The position numbers and the translations under genes are program-made. Positions 7,830-16,900 of a DNA stretch of 64,000 bases are shown in pieces (the first letter of the stretch is position 1; each line of letters opens with the position of its first letter). This DNA is from an uncultured Pelagibacteraceae bacterium (GTDB taxonomy: Bacteria > Pseudomonadota > Alphaproteobacteria > Pelagibacterales > Pelagibacteraceae). Below the pieces are notes generated by a model. It saw only the letters and a program-made list of their open reading frames with translations, was not told the origin of the DNA and did no database searches. The stretch lies in the NCBI GenBank assembly GCA_902612325.1, contig CACMDB010000001.1:186001-250000 (forward strand), given 5' to 3'.

Positions 7830-8674
7830 TGCCTTTTTCCAGAATAAAATCACACGCGAAATTAAATTTGGCATTAAATGTTATAAGCAAAAGTAAATCT
7901 TTGCACAATATAGAGAGCATAATAAGCTTCGTAGATTTGCACGACATAATTTTGATCAAAAAAATTAAATCAAAAAAACATTTAATTTCATTCACTGGAA
8001 AATTTTCTCAAAGGATAGGTAAGAAAAATACTGTTTCTAAATTATTTGAGATCTTAGAAAAAAAAAAAATTTTGAAAAACCAAAGATTTCAAGTCAAAAT
8101 CAAAAAATCTATACCTGATAAAGCTGGTCTTGGCGGTGGCTCAATGAATGCAGCAAGTATACTAAGATATTTGGCTCATAAGAGAATAATCAATATCAAA
8201 AATAAGGAAATGTTAAAAATTTCTAAGTTAATTGGTTCAGATGTGATTTTAGGCTTAAATTATAAAAGTAAGATTTTAAATTCAAGAAATAAAATAAAGT
8301 ATTTCAATAATGTAAAAAAAATTTACCCATTAATCGTAAAACCAAATTTTGGTTGTTCGACTAAGGATATTTATTCAAAGGTTAGAAAGTTTGATAAAGC
8401 AAAATTTGGCAAGGGAGCCAAAAAAATGTTTGATATCAATTTTTTAAAAGATATGAAAAATTCCTTGGAAACAATAGCTTTTTTAAAATACCCAAGATTA
8501 AAAAATATGAAACTTTATTTAGAGAATTCTCTAAACCCAGTTTTTGTAAGAATGACAGGATCGGGATCAGCTTTAGTTGCATATTTTCAAACAAAAAAAA
8601 GATGTGAACGTGCGAAAAAAAGGTTTATTCAAAAATACAAAAATATCTGGTGTATAGCCTCAAAAACTATGTAA
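7829..8674 (+). CDS. ispE: 4-diphosphocytidyl-2-C-methyl-D-erythritol kinase
   Basis: IspE phosphorylates CDP-methylerythritol in the MEP route to isoprenoids, including ubiquinone and undecaprenyl chains. The 281-residue GHMP kinase has the N-terminal SHAKLNLALNV lysine, the ATP loop PDKAGLGGGSMNAAS (about residues 91-105), and the C-terminal MTGSGSALVAYF motif. The usual GSDVPF segment reads GSDVILGL, so the proline is missing; the rest is intact. It is coupled to the TPR gene and followed after 33 bases by tRNA-Gln. Confidence 0.93.
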   Translation: MPFSRIKSHAKLNLALNVISKSKSLHNIESIISFVDLHDIILIKKIKSKKHLISFTGKFSQRIGKKNTVSKLFEILEKKKILKNQRFQVKIKKSIPDKAGLGGGSMNAASILRYLAHKRIINIKNKEMLKISKLIGSDVILGLNYKSKILNSRNKIKYFNNVKKIYPLIVKPNFGCSTKDIYSKVRKFDKAKFGKGAKKMFDINFLKDMKNSLETIAFLKYPRLKNMKLYLENSLNPVFVRMTGSGSALVAYFQTKKRCERAKKRFIQKYKNIWCIASKTM

Positions 8675-8707
8675 ACTTGATTTTTTTGTGTTATACGAAC
8701 TTAATAT

Positions 8708-8781
8708 TGGGGCGTAGCCAAGCGGTAAGGCACGGGTTTTTGGTACCTGCATCCTAGGTTCGAATCCTAGCGCCCCAGCCA
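8708..8781 (+). tRNA. tRNA-Gln (anticodon TTG)
   Basis: The cloverleaf is complete. The acceptor stem is 8708-8714 with 8771-8777, and the D arm contains AAGCGGTAAG. The anticodon stem CGGGT/ACCTG encloses the loop TTTTGGT with anticodon TTG. The T loop is the normal TTCGAAT. The discriminator is G8778 and CCA is encoded at 8779-8781. Only three bases separate it from the ATG of the CCA-adding enzyme gene, an arrangement discussed in the findings. Confidence 0.96.
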
Positions 8782-8784
8782 AGT

Positions 8785-10059
8785 ATGAAAAATTTTTTAG
8801 ATACAATTTTTTTTAGATCAAATAATTTAAATTATATAAGTCAAAGTATTCGAGATTTAACAAAAAATACTCCAGCAAATAAAATATTTAAAGCCATAAA
8901 TTCTTATTCATCAGATAGTGAAGTAAGATTTGTAGGAGGTTGCATAAGAAAAATCATTAATAAAGAAATAGTAAATGATATTGATATGGCTACAAATCTT
9001 GATCCTCAAAAGGTTTGTGAAGTTTTGAAAGAAAATAAAATTGATTATTACGAAACTGGTATTGAACATGGAACAATTACAGCACTTATAGAAGGGTACA
9101 AATTTGAGATTACCTCATTGAGAGAAGATATTTTAACAGATGGAAGACATGCAAAAGTGAAATTTTCAAAAAATTGGAAAGAGGATGCATTAAGAAGGGA
9201 TTTTACCATCAATTCCATTTACGCAGATGAAGATGGAAACTTATTCGATCCTTTTGAGGGTAAAAAAGACTTAGAAAACGGTTTCGTAAATTTTATAGGA
9301 GACGCTGATAAAAGAATTAAAGAAGATTATTTGAGAATTTTAAGATATTTAAGATTTTTTGCCCATTACTCAAAGCATCCGCATAATCCAGAATTAATCA
9401 GAAAACTTAAAATTAATATCGGTGGTATCTCAAAATTATCTAAAGAGAGACTATTAGATGAGTTAAAAAAAATAACTCACTTAGAAATATTAGAAAAATT
9501 AGCTGAAGATAAATTGAGCTCAGAATTATTTTTAATTGTTTTTCCTGAATTAAATAATTTAAAAACTTTTTCAAAATTAAACTCAAAAAAAAAACAAATA
9601 ATTAATAAGGCCGATTTTGTCTTTCTATTATCTTTAATGATTATTGATGAGACAGATAATGCAGATTATTTTATGTACAAATTTAATATTTCTAAAAAAG
9701 ATCAAAAAAGAATTAAAATTATTGATAATTTTTTTAAAGAAAAAATTGGATCAAAAACTTTTATAGAGGAAAACTTAAATGGTATTTTTTATTATAATGG
9801 AAAACAAGCTGTAACTGATATTCTCAATTATTATTTAATAAAATCAAAAAAAAATTCTGAAAATATTCAAAGATTAATTGATTTCTACAAAGATAAAACA
9901 ATACCAAAAATGCCTGTGGGTGCAGAATTTTTAATGGAAAAATTCAATATTCCTGAGGGTAAACAGTTGGGTACAAAATTAAAAATAATTGAGGAAGAAT
10001 GGGTGAAAAATAATTTTCAAATTTCAGATAAACAAGTAAGTCAAATTATTAACAATTAG
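8785..10059 (+). CDS. cca: CCA tRNA nucleotidyltransferase / poly(A) polymerase family protein
   Basis: The 424-residue class II nucleotidyltransferase adds or repairs the 3' CCA of tRNAs. The active-site region is RFVGGCIRK...NDIDMAT, with the GG loop and the DxD metal pair. It is followed by TSLREDILTDGRHAKVKF and RRDFTINSIYAD, typical of alphaproteobacterial enzymes. The RNA-binding segment is DYLRILRYLRFFAHY. CCA addition and poly(A) polymerase activity cannot be separated by eye, but the alphaproteobacterial form is usually the CCA enzyme. The ATG sits 3 bases after tRNA-Gln, leaving no room for its own Shine-Dalgarno. The stop is interleaved with that of greA (TTAG). Confidence 0.9.
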   Translation: MKNFLDTIFFRSNNLNYISQSIRDLTKNTPANKIFKAINSYSSDSEVRFVGGCIRKIINKEIVNDIDMATNLDPQKVCEVLKENKIDYYETGIEHGTITALIEGYKFEITSLREDILTDGRHAKVKFSKNWKEDALRRDFTINSIYADEDGNLFDPFEGKKDLENGFVNFIGDADKRIKEDYLRILRYLRFFAHYSKHPHNPELIRKLKINIGGISKLSKERLLDELKKITHLEILEKLAEDKLSSELFLIVFPELNNLKTFSKLNSKKKQIINKADFVFLLSLMIIDETDNADYFMYKFNISKKDQKRIKIIDNFFKEKIGSKTFIEENLNGIFYYNGKQAVTDILNYYLIKSKKNSENIQRLIDFYKDKTIPKMPVGAEFLMEKFNIPEGKQLGTKLKIIEEEWVKNNFQISDKQVSQIINN

Positions 10060-10532
10060 ATATATTTTACGTCTTTAATTTCAAAATTTTTAACCCCGGC
10101 AGGAGTTTTTATTTCAACTAAATCATTTTTATTTTTTCCTATTAAACCTTTACCTATAGGTGATTGAAAATAGATTAATTTTTGTTTGAGATCAGCTTCG
10201 TCTTTTCCTACAATCTTATAATTTATTTTTTCTCCAGTATCTAAATTTTCTAAAAACACAGTCGAGCCAAAGATAACTTTTCCATCATTATTTAATTTCG
10301 TAACATCAATGACATTTGCTCTAGCAATGATATCATTAATTTCAGTAATCCTTCCCTCATTATGAGACTGCTCTTCTTTTGCGGCGTGGTACTCTGCATT
10401 TTCTTTTAGATCACCATGTGACCTCGCTTCAGCAATCGCCGCTACAATCTCAGGTCTTTTTTTTTCTTTTAAAAAGATTAATTCATCTTTAAGTTTATTT
10501 AGGCCATTTAAAGTAATTGGTTCTTTGTCCAT
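10056..10532 (-). CDS. greA: Transcription elongation factor GreA
   Basis: GreA rescues backtracked RNA polymerase by stimulating transcript cleavage. At 158 residues it is the usual length. The N-terminal coiled coil includes the tip motif ARSHGDLKENAEYHAAKEEQ, which bears the catalytic acidic residues. The C-terminal domain ends with FFxxG-type sequence YFQSPIGKGLIGKNKND. The ATG at 10532 lies one base from the hemF stop, so it probably belongs to the minus-strand run trmL-hemF-greA. Confidence 0.96.
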   Translation of the reverse strand: MDKEPITLNGLNKLKDELIFLKEKKRPEIVAAIAEARSHGDLKENAEYHAAKEEQSHNEGRITEINDIIARANVIDVTKLNNDGKVIFGSTVFLENLDTGEKINYKIVGKDEADLKQKLIYFQSPIGKGLIGKNKNDLVEIKTPAGVKNFEIKDVKYI

Positions 10533-10533
10533 G

Positions 10534-11361
10534 TTATTTCCATTTTGCTAACGGAGGTAATGACATTAAAATACCTTCAACGTTTCCACCAGTTTGCAAA
10601 CCAAATTTTGTTCCTCGGTCATAGAGTAAGTTAAATTCTGTATAACGACCTCTTTTTATGAATTGTAATTCTTTATGTTTTTTAGTCCACTTCTTCTTCA
10701 TTTTTTTTCTAATGATTTTTTCAAAAATAAATTGAAAAGTGATCCCCACATCTCTTACAAATTTAAAATCTTTCTCAAAATTATCTTTTTTATAATCAAA
10801 AAAAATTCCACCAATACCCCTCGGTTCTTTTCTATGAGGTAAATAAAAATATTCATCACACCATTTCTTATATTTTGTGTAATATTTCTTATTGTGTTGA
10901 TCACACATTTTTTTTAGGGTTTTATGAAATTCTTTTTTTTCCTTATCATCTTTTATTGATGGGGTTACATCCATACCACCACCAAACCAGTCCTGAGTTG
11001 TGCAGATATATCTTGTATTAAAATGCATGGCAGGGATCATGGGATTTTTCATATGCATCACAACGGAGATACCAGAAGCCCAAAAACTGGGATTTTTTTT
11101 TGCACCTAAAATATTTTTTTGAAATTGTTTTGGGAATTTTCCATGAACTTTAGAAAAATTTACTCCAACTTTATCAAATATTTTTCCATTTTCTAAAATT
11201 CTAAATTCTCCACCTCCTTCATCTCTTTTTTTACTTCTGTTCCAAACAGTAGTTTTGATATCTGCATCTTTTTTTTCTAGGTTGGTTATAGTATGCCAAA
11301 TAGCTTCTTGTAGCATTTTGAACCAATTACTTGTGATGTCTTTTTTAATTTCTAAATTCAT
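10534..11361 (-). CDS. hemF: Oxygen-dependent coproporphyrinogen III oxidase
   Basis: HemF oxidatively decarboxylates coproporphyrinogen III to protoporphyrinogen IX with O2, a late step of heme synthesis. The 275-residue protein has the family blocks GGGEFRIL, ISVVMHMKNPMIPAMHFNTR, WFGGGMDVTP, EPRGIGGIFFDY and GRYTEFNLLYDRGTKFGL. The product would serve the bc1 complex encoded 600 bases away. Only the aerobic enzyme is seen here, consistent with an obligately aerobic lifestyle (inference). Confidence 0.97.
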   Translation of the reverse strand: MNLEIKKDITSNWFKMLQEAIWHTITNLEKKDADIKTTVWNRSKKRDEGGGEFRILENGKIFDKVGVNFSKVHGKFPKQFQKNILGAKKNPSFWASGISVVMHMKNPMIPAMHFNTRYICTTQDWFGGGMDVTPSIKDDKEKKEFHKTLKKMCDQHNKKYYTKYKKWCDEYFYLPHRKEPRGIGGIFFDYKKDNFEKDFKFVRDVGITFQFIFEKIIRKKMKKKWTKKHKELQFIKRGRYTEFNLLYDRGTKFGLQTGGNVEGILMSLPPLAKWK

Positions 11362-11362
11362 A

Positions 11363-11836
11363 TTAGATTAATTTAGTTTGTTTTAAACTTTCTGCCAATA
11401 TGATTGCAACAGAAGATGCAATATTAAGTGAGCGTTTATTGTTTTTCATAGGAATTTTGAGTCTATCATTAATTTTTTTGTGAACCTCATTTGGCACTCC
11501 GGCACTTTCTCTACCAAAAAGAATAGTGTCATTTTTATTAAACTTAAATTTTGTGTATGAAACAGAGGCTTTTGTGGTCATTAGAACTATTCTTTGATCT
11601 TTTTTTGATTTAAAAAAATCATCTGAGCTTTGATGGAATTTTATGTCTTTTTCATTCATATAATCCATAACGACTCGCTTAAATCTTCTGTCACTCAGCA
11701 TAAACCCGCAAGGCTCTATTATTTCAAGTTTTGCACCTAGGCACGCACAGGTTCTGATTATTGCTGCTGTATTTTGAGGAATGTCTGGTTCAAATAAAGC
11801 AATTTTAGGGCCATGATTTATCAAATTCTGTGTCAT
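11363..11836 (-). CDS. trmL: tRNA (cytidine/uridine-34 2'-O)-methyltransferase, SPOUT family
   Basis: TrmL methylates the ribose of the wobble base in leucine tRNAs. The 157-residue protein is all catalytic domain. It shows FEPDIPQNTAAIIRTCACLGA at the N-terminus, LFGRESAGVP in the middle and the trefoil-knot end IPMKNNKRSLNIASSVAI. The length matches YibK/TrmL. The start ATG at 11836 is 90 bases from the divergent petA start, and hemF follows one base after its stop. Confidence 0.93.
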   Translation of the reverse strand: MTQNLINHGPKIALFEPDIPQNTAAIIRTCACLGAKLEIIEPCGFMLSDRRFKRVVMDYMNEKDIKFHQSSDDFFKSKKDQRIVLMTTKASVSYTKFKFNKNDTILFGRESAGVPNEVHKKINDRLKIPMKNNKRSLNIASSVAIILAESLKQTKLI

Positions 11837-11866
11837 TCTTTCAGTAGTAAATTTATCATTTTATAT

Positions 11867-11882
11867 TATATGAAATCATATA
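11867..11882. promoter_or_regulatory. 16-base inverted repeat in the trmL/petA divergent region
   Basis: TATATGAAATCATATA forms two 7-base arms around AA. It lies midway between the divergent trmL and petABC starts, so it could be an operator. The AT richness of the region makes a chance palindrome quite possible. Confidence 0.3.
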
Positions 11883-11926
11883 TTTAAGTAGAAAAAAGCA
11901 ATATTGAGTATATTTAACTATTATTG

Positions 11927-12436
11927 ATGTCAGAAAAAAAAACTAATAGACGAGATTTCTTATTCACAGCAACTTATGCAGTTGGTGCGGTTGGTGTTGG
12001 TGCAACGATATGGCCAATGATTGATCAGATGAACCCAGACGCATCAGTTAAAGCTTTGGCAAGCACTGAGGTTGATGTAAGTGCGGTAAATCCAGGTAAA
12101 ACAATTACAGTTTTATGGAGAGGTAAACCAGTTTTTATTCGTAGAAGAACACAAGATGAGATAGCTGAAGCAAGATCTGTAAAGTTAGAAGATTTAAAAC
12201 ATCCAGAAAAAGATGAGGACCGTGCAGTGAATCCCGAGTGGTTAGTCATGCTTGGAGTGTGCACTCACTTAGGCTGTGTTCCTTTAGATCAAAAAGGCGA
12301 ATACAATGGATGGTTTTGTCCTTGTCATGGTTCGCACTATGATATCTCTGGCAGAATTAGAAAGGGACCAGCTCCGACTAATATGGAGATCCCTAAATAC
12401 GAATTTGTTAATGCTAATACAATTAAAATTGGATAA
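11927..12436 (+). CDS. petA: Ubiquinol-cytochrome c reductase Rieske iron-sulfur subunit
   Basis: This is the 2Fe-2S subunit of the bc1 complex. The 169-residue protein has a twin-arginine-type N-terminus ([15 protein letters not shown]) forming its single membrane anchor. The cluster-binding boxes are CTHLGCVP and CPCHGSHYD. The ATG at 11927 is chosen over an in-frame TTG at 11924. It leads the petA-petB-petC operon, with petB 5 bases downstream. The 90-base upstream region is shared with divergent trmL. Confidence 0.97.
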   Translation: MSEKKTNRRDFLFTATYAVGAVGVGATIWPMIDQMNPDASVKALASTEVDVSAVNPGKTITVLWRGKPVFIRRRTQDEIAEARSVKLEDLKHPEKDEDRAVNPEWLVMLGVCTHLGCVPLDQKGEYNGWFCPCHGSHYDISGRIRKGPAPTNMEIPKYEFVNANTIKIG

Positions 12437-12441
12437 TTATT

Positions 12442-13704
12442 ATGAGTGATCACGAATATACACCGAAATCAAAATTTGGAAAATGGTTTAACGATCGTTT
12501 ACCGTTATTAACTCTTGCAAATCACTTAACTGATTATCCAACACCTAAAAATTTAAATTATTGGTGGACGTTTGGTGGAATATTAACTTTTTGTTTGATT
12601 ACTCAAATTGTAACGGGTTTAGTTCTTGCAATGCATTATATTGCTCATGCTGATATGGCTTTTGATAGTGTCGAGCATATTATGAGAGATGTTAATTATG
12701 GTTGGTTAATTAGATACATTCATGCAAATGGTGCTTCAATGTTTTTTTTGGCTGTTTATATTCATATATTTAGATCATTATTTTATGGTTCTTACAAAGC
12801 TCCTAGGGAAATAATTTGGATAATAGGTATCATCATTTATTTATTAATGATGGCAGCTGCATTTTTGGGTTATGTACTTCCATGGGGCCAAATGAGTTTC
12901 TGGGGTGCAACTGTAATTACAAATCTATTTAGTGCAATTCCTTTAGTAGGCGAGGGTATTGTTACTTGGTTATGGGGAGGTTACTCAGTTGATAATCCTA
13001 CTTTAACAAGATTTTTTACACTTCACTATTTAATACCTTTTTTAATTTTAGGTTTAGTTGTTCTTCACATATGGGCACTTCATGTTCCTGGAAATAATAA
13101 TCCAGTTGGAATTGACATTAAAAAACCTTCAAAAGATACAGTACCATTCCATCCATACATTGTAATAAAAGATGGTTTTGCTTTACTAATGTTTATGATT
13201 GTTTTTGCATTTTTTGTTTTTTATACGCCAAATATTTTAGGTCATGCAGATAATTATATTGAAGCTAATCCGTTAGTTACGCCAGCACATATTGTTCCGG
13301 AGTGGTATTTATTACCATTCTACGCAATTTTAAGATCGGTCCCAGATAAACTTTTAGGAGTAGTTGCAATGTTATCTGCTATTTTAATTTTAGCAGCTCT
13401 TCCATGGCTCGATACCTCAAAAATTAGATCAGCAGTATTTAGACCTTTATACAGACAATTTTATTGGATCCTTGTCGCTGATGTTTTGATCCTGGGATAT
13501 GTTGGTGCTATGCCAGCAGAGGGATTATATCTTTTAGTTGCTAGAGTAGCTACAGCATACTATTTCTTACATTTTTTAGTAATACTTCCAGTTTTAGGTT
13601 GGAAAGAAAAAACTCTTCCAATTCCATTAAGTATTACCGAACCGATACTAGGTGGTTCACCTAATTTAGCCACAGCAAAGAACAAGGAAAGTTTAAATAA
13701 ATAA
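12442..13704 (+). CDS. petB: Cytochrome b of the bc1 complex
   Basis: Cytochrome b carries two b hemes and the Qo and Qi quinone sites. The 420-residue protein is full-length, with about eight membrane helices. The Qo-site PEWY motif is in [17 protein letters not shown]. The heme-ligand histidines lie in helices around VLAMHYIAH and [11 protein letters not shown], then [20 protein letters not shown]. It is directly followed by the petC GTG with no gap. Confidence 0.97.
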   Translation: MSDHEYTPKSKFGKWFNDRLPLLTLANHLTDYPTPKNLNYWWTFGGILTFCLITQIVTGLVLAMHYIAHADMAFDSVEHIMRDVNYGWLIRYIHANGASMFFLAVYIHIFRSLFYGSYKAPREIIWIIGIIIYLLMMAAAFLGYVLPWGQMSFWGATVITNLFSAIPLVGEGIVTWLWGGYSVDNPTLTRFFTLHYLIPFLILGLVVLHIWALHVPGNNNPVGIDIKKPSKDTVPFHPYIVIKDGFALLMFMIVFAFFVFYTPNILGHADNYIEANPLVTPAHIVPEWYLLPFYAILRSVPDKLLGVVAMLSAILILAALPWLDTSKIRSAVFRPLYRQFYWILVADVLILGYVGAMPAEGLYLLVARVATAYYFLHFLVILPVLGWKEKTLPIPLSITEPILGGSPNLATAKNKESLNK

Positions 13705-14484
13705 GTGAAAAATTTTTTTAAAATATTTTCATTTATTATCTTATTTTCTGGACTTTCATTGAGCACTCAAGCTGCAGAAAAAGTTGAATATTTAAAAACC
13801 GATTGGAGCTTCAAAGGACTCTTTGGAAAGTTTGATCGAGCTGCACTTCAAAGAGGTTATCAAGTCTACACAGAGGTGTGCTCTTCTTGTCATTCAATGA
13901 AATATTTAAGTTATAGAAACTTAGCTGAGAAAGGGGGACCAGAATTTTCTATAGAGCAAGCAAAAGCTATTGCTGCATCTTTTGAAGTCAAGGATGGACC
14001 TAATTCAGACGGTGATATGTTTACTCGTCCGGGCAGATTATCAGATAAGTTTGTAATGCCCTATGATAACGTTCAAGCTGCTCAAGCTGCAAATGGAGGT
14101 GCTTATCCACCAGACATGTCTGTGCTAGTTAAAGCAAGAGGAGGTGGGGTAGATTATATTTATTCATTGCTTCAAGGATATGAAGACCCACCAGCTGGAG
14201 TTACTTTAGATGATGGTGTGTATTATAATAAATATATGTATGGGAATAAAATTAAAATGGCTAATCAGTTATCAGATGGATTAGTAGAATACTCTGATGG
14301 TACAATAGCTTCTGTTGAGCAAATGTCAAAAGATGTAACAACATTCTTGATGTGGTCAGCTGAACCTCATTTAGAGTCAAGACATCAAATGGGTTTTAAA
14401 GCTATCGTGTATTTAATTATTTTAACAATCCTAGTTTATTTTAGTATGAAAAGAATATGGTCACGTATTGAAACGGAAGTTTAG
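13705..14484 (+). CDS. petC: Cytochrome c1 of the bc1 complex
   Basis: Cytochrome c1 passes electrons from the Rieske centre to soluble cytochrome c. The 259-residue protein starts with GTG immediately after the petB stop. It has a signal peptide ending near STQAAEKVEY, the heme c site CSSCH, and the axial methionine region PPDMSVLVKARGGG. A C-terminal membrane anchor follows (VYLIILTILVYFSMKRIW). Its last 24 bases overlap the 3' end of the convergent ychF. Confidence 0.96.
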   Translation: MKNFFKIFSFIILFSGLSLSTQAAEKVEYLKTDWSFKGLFGKFDRAALQRGYQVYTEVCSSCHSMKYLSYRNLAEKGGPEFSIEQAKAIAASFEVKDGPNSDGDMFTRPGRLSDKFVMPYDNVQAAQAANGGAYPPDMSVLVKARGGGVDYIYSLLQGYEDPPAGVTLDDGVYYNKYMYGNKIKMANQLSDGLVEYSDGTIASVEQMSKDVTTFLMWSAEPHLESRHQMGFKAIVYLIILTILVYFSMKRIWSRIETEV

Positions 14485-15534
14485 AACGTCTCCATCTTTA
14501 ACTATATAATCTTTACCTTCTAATCTCATTTTTCCGTTATTTTTTGAATTTACCCAACCATCATTGGATATGAAGTCATCGTAAGAAATAGTTTCAGCTC
14601 GAATAAATCCTTTTTCAAAATCAGTATGAATTTCACCTGCAGCTTTTGGAGCAGTACAATTTTTTTCAATTGTCCATGCTCGAGTTTCTTCGGGCCCAGA
14701 TGTAAAGTATGTATCTAGGTCAAGAATTTCGTAACCTTTCTTAATTAATTTATTCAATCCTGTTTCCTTTAATCCAATCATTTCCATATAATTTTTTTTC
14801 TCATTACTTTCCAATTCATTTATTTGATTTTCTATGTCTGCAGAGACGATTAAAGTATTATTGTTTCCATACTTATCAATAAATGATTGAGTGTAATTAT
14901 TTCCACTTTGAACACTTTGTTCATCTACGTTACAAACAAAAATTTTAGGTTTAAGTGATAATAATCCAGATTGATTAAGTTGTTTTTTATTAAATTGGGT
15001 TCTTAAATCATCAAAACTTTTATTATTATTTATACAATCCATAGCTATTTCAAGAATTTTAATTTGATCCTCATCAACACTTTTTTTATTATTTTTTTCT
15101 AACCTTTTTTGAATAGATTCAAGATCTGCAAGCATCATCTCTGTTTCTATAATTTCTATATCTCTTACCGGGTCAACAGAAGAGTTTACATTTTGAATAT
15201 CATTAGAGTCAAAGCACCTGATCATGTGAATGATTGCATCGACTTCTCTAATATGAGAAAGAAATTTATTACCCAAACCTTCACCTTTAGATGCACCTTT
15301 TACCAATCCAGCAATATCAACAAAAGAGATAGTGGTATTGATTATTTTTTTTGATTTTGAAATTTTAGCTAAATTGTCTAATCTTTCATCAGGAACTATT
15401 ACAACTCCAATATTTGGATCAATTGTACAAAAAGGAAAATTAGCAGCTTGTGCCTTACTGGAATTAGTTAGAGCATTGAAAAGAGTTGATTTACCAACAT
15501 TAGGTAATCCAACGATCCCACATTTAAAACTCAT
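14461..15534 (-). CDS. ychF: Redox-regulated ATPase/GTPase YchF (Obg family)
   Basis: YchF is a universally conserved P-loop NTPase that associates with ribosomes and prefers ATP. The 357-residue protein has the G1 loop GLPNVGKSTLFNAL (about residues 7-20), VDIAGLVKGASKGEGLGNKF as G3 and its flank, a central coiled coil, and the TGS domain ending FEKGFIRAETISYDDFI. Its ATG shares one base with the pth stop (TAATG). The 3' end overlaps petC by 24 bases. Confidence 0.97.
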   Translation of the reverse strand: MSFKCGIVGLPNVGKSTLFNALTNSSKAQAANFPFCTIDPNIGVVIVPDERLDNLAKISKSKKIINTTISFVDIAGLVKGASKGEGLGNKFLSHIREVDAIIHMIRCFDSNDIQNVNSSVDPVRDIEIIETEMMLADLESIQKRLEKNNKKSVDEDQIKILEIAMDCINNNKSFDDLRTQFNKKQLNQSGLLSLKPKIFVCNVDEQSVQSGNNYTQSFIDKYGNNNTLIVSADIENQINELESNEKKNYMEMIGLKETGLNKLIKKGYEILDLDTYFTSGPEETRAWTIEKNCTAPKAAGEIHTDFEKGFIRAETISYDDFISNDGWVNSKNNGKMRLEGKDYIVKDGDVLNFRFNT

Positions 15535-16094
15535 TATTTATTATTAACTGTGCTTGAAAATAAATCTAATTTTTTTTCTACAAGTATCGAAAGTGACTCA
15601 GTTATATTTTTGGATATTTTTTCTACACCCATAATTTCTTCATCATCAAAATTTTGCAAAACATAATCAGATACTTCAATGGGTCCTTTTGGTTTTCCTA
15701 TACCAATTCTTACTCTTGAGTAATCTTTGCCAATAAATTTATCAATAGATGATATTCCATTGTGGCCAGCGCTTGATCCACCGAATTTCGCTTTTATTTT
15801 TCCAAATTCAACATCAAGATCATCGTGAAAAACAATTACATTTTCAGAATCAATTTTAAAATATTCAATTAGTTCTCTAATACATATTCCAGAGTTATTC
15901 ATGAAAGTTAAGGGCTTGATGGCATAAACTTTTTTACTATCAATATTACCAGTTGTTAACAAACCTTTGAATTTTGGTTTTTGTTTTGTAAGTCCGAACT
16001 TTTTATTGATGGAGTCTATAATTTTAAAACCAACATTGTGTCTGTTATTTTCACTATCTGGAGTTGGGTTACCTAAACCTACAAATAAAAGCAT
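15534..16094 (-). CDS. pth: Peptidyl-tRNA hydrolase
   Basis: Pth releases peptides from prematurely dropped peptidyl-tRNA. The 186-residue protein has the N-terminal FVGLGNPTPDSENNRHNVGF, whose His-Asn pair is catalytic, then LTFMNNSG, VFHDDLDVEFGKIK and the GGSSAGHNGISSI loop. All are intact. The order rplY-pth-ychF on one strand matches that seen in many bacteria. Confidence 0.97.
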   Translation of the reverse strand: MLLFVGLGNPTPDSENNRHNVGFKIIDSINKKFGLTKQKPKFKGLLTTGNIDSKKVYAIKPLTFMNNSGICIRELIEYFKIDSENVIVFHDDLDVEFGKIKAKFGGSSAGHNGISSIDKFIGKDYSRVRIGIGKPKGPIEVSDYVLQNFDDEEIMGVEKISKNITESLSILVEKKLDLFSSTVNNK

Positions 16095-16128
16095 AAACTG
16101 TTAAAATTAGTTTTTCAAATTTAGTGGA

Positions 16129-16857
16129 TTACTTTTTTTCTTCTGGAGCTTTTTTATCTGCAGGTTTTTTATCGTCACCCTCTTTTTTATCGCCCTCTGC
16201 AGCTGGTTTATCTCCTTCAGCTGCTGCTGCTTCTGCTCCTTCAGCACCTTCTTCACCTTCTGCAGCTTCTGCTTCTGCTGGTTTTTCTGGTTCTTTCATT
16301 ACTGTCGGTGCTGCTAAGGTTGCAATTACGAAATCTCTTCCTTGAATAGTGGGTGTTACTTCTGCATCTAGTTTTACTGAAGAAATTTTAAAACTTGACC
16401 CGATATCGATTCCATCCAAATCTAAAGTAATACTTTCAGGTATTTTTTCACTTGGGCATTTTAATTCAACTTTTCTTCTTACAATGTTAAGCACTCCACC
16501 TCTTTTTAAACCTGGAGATTTTTCGTGATTAATGAAGTTAACTGGAACTTCAATCTTAATTTTTACCCCAGGAAGAACTCTTAGAAAATCTACATGAGTA
16601 GGTTCATCACTTATGATGTGATATTTTACTTCTCTAGGTAATACATTTTGAGATTTTCCATCTACATTTAAAGTAATGATATTTGATAAAAAGTTTTCTT
16701 TCTCAATCAAGGTTTTTAATAATTTCTTAGATATAGAAACTTTTTGATTTTGGTCTTTACCTCCATAGATAATCCCTGGAACACCACCATCATTCCTGAT
16801 GGCATTAAGTTGACCTTTAGTTTTGTTATCCCTGATCTTTGCTTCTAAAGAATTCAT
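16129..16857 (-). CDS. rplY: 50S ribosomal protein L25 / general stress protein Ctc
   Basis: L25 binds 5S rRNA. Residues 1-95 form the 5S-binding domain (AIRNDGGVPGIIYGG near 20-34), and the TL5/Ctc beta domain follows to about residue 185. The last ~55 residues are a low-complexity Ala/Glu/Lys/Gly tail built from AEG and DKK units. Its codons are distinctly richer in G and C than the surrounding genes. Such tails occur in alphaproteobacterial L25, but this one stands out in an AT-rich genome. The gene sits 34 bases upstream of pth on the minus strand. Confidence 0.94.
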   Translation of the reverse strand: MNSLEAKIRDNKTKGQLNAIRNDGGVPGIIYGGKDQNQKVSISKKLLKTLIEKENFLSNIITLNVDGKSQNVLPREVKYHIISDEPTHVDFLRVLPGVKIKIEVPVNFINHEKSPGLKRGGVLNIVRRKVELKCPSEKIPESITLDLDGIDIGSSFKISSVKLDAEVTPTIQGRDFVIATLAAPTVMKEPEKPAEAEAAEGEEGAEGAEAAAAEGDKPAAEGDKKEGDDKKPADKKAPEEKK

Positions 16858-16900
16858 AAAACAGAGGTTTTTAACCCATGTTCATAAATAATCAAGGTAA

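Noticed and set aside
11867..11882. Inverted repeat as a strong operator claim for petABC
   Set aside because: It is kept only as a low-confidence feature because 7-base arms made almost only of A and T are common by chance here.
12025..12264. Minus-strand frame inside petA
   Set aside because: It is antisense to the Rieske coding region and lacks recognisable motifs or spacing from neighbours.
16124..16345. Plus-strand Ser/Ala-rich frame opposite the rplY tail
   Set aside because: It is the antisense reading of the low-complexity L25 tail, which produces long open frames by composition alone.
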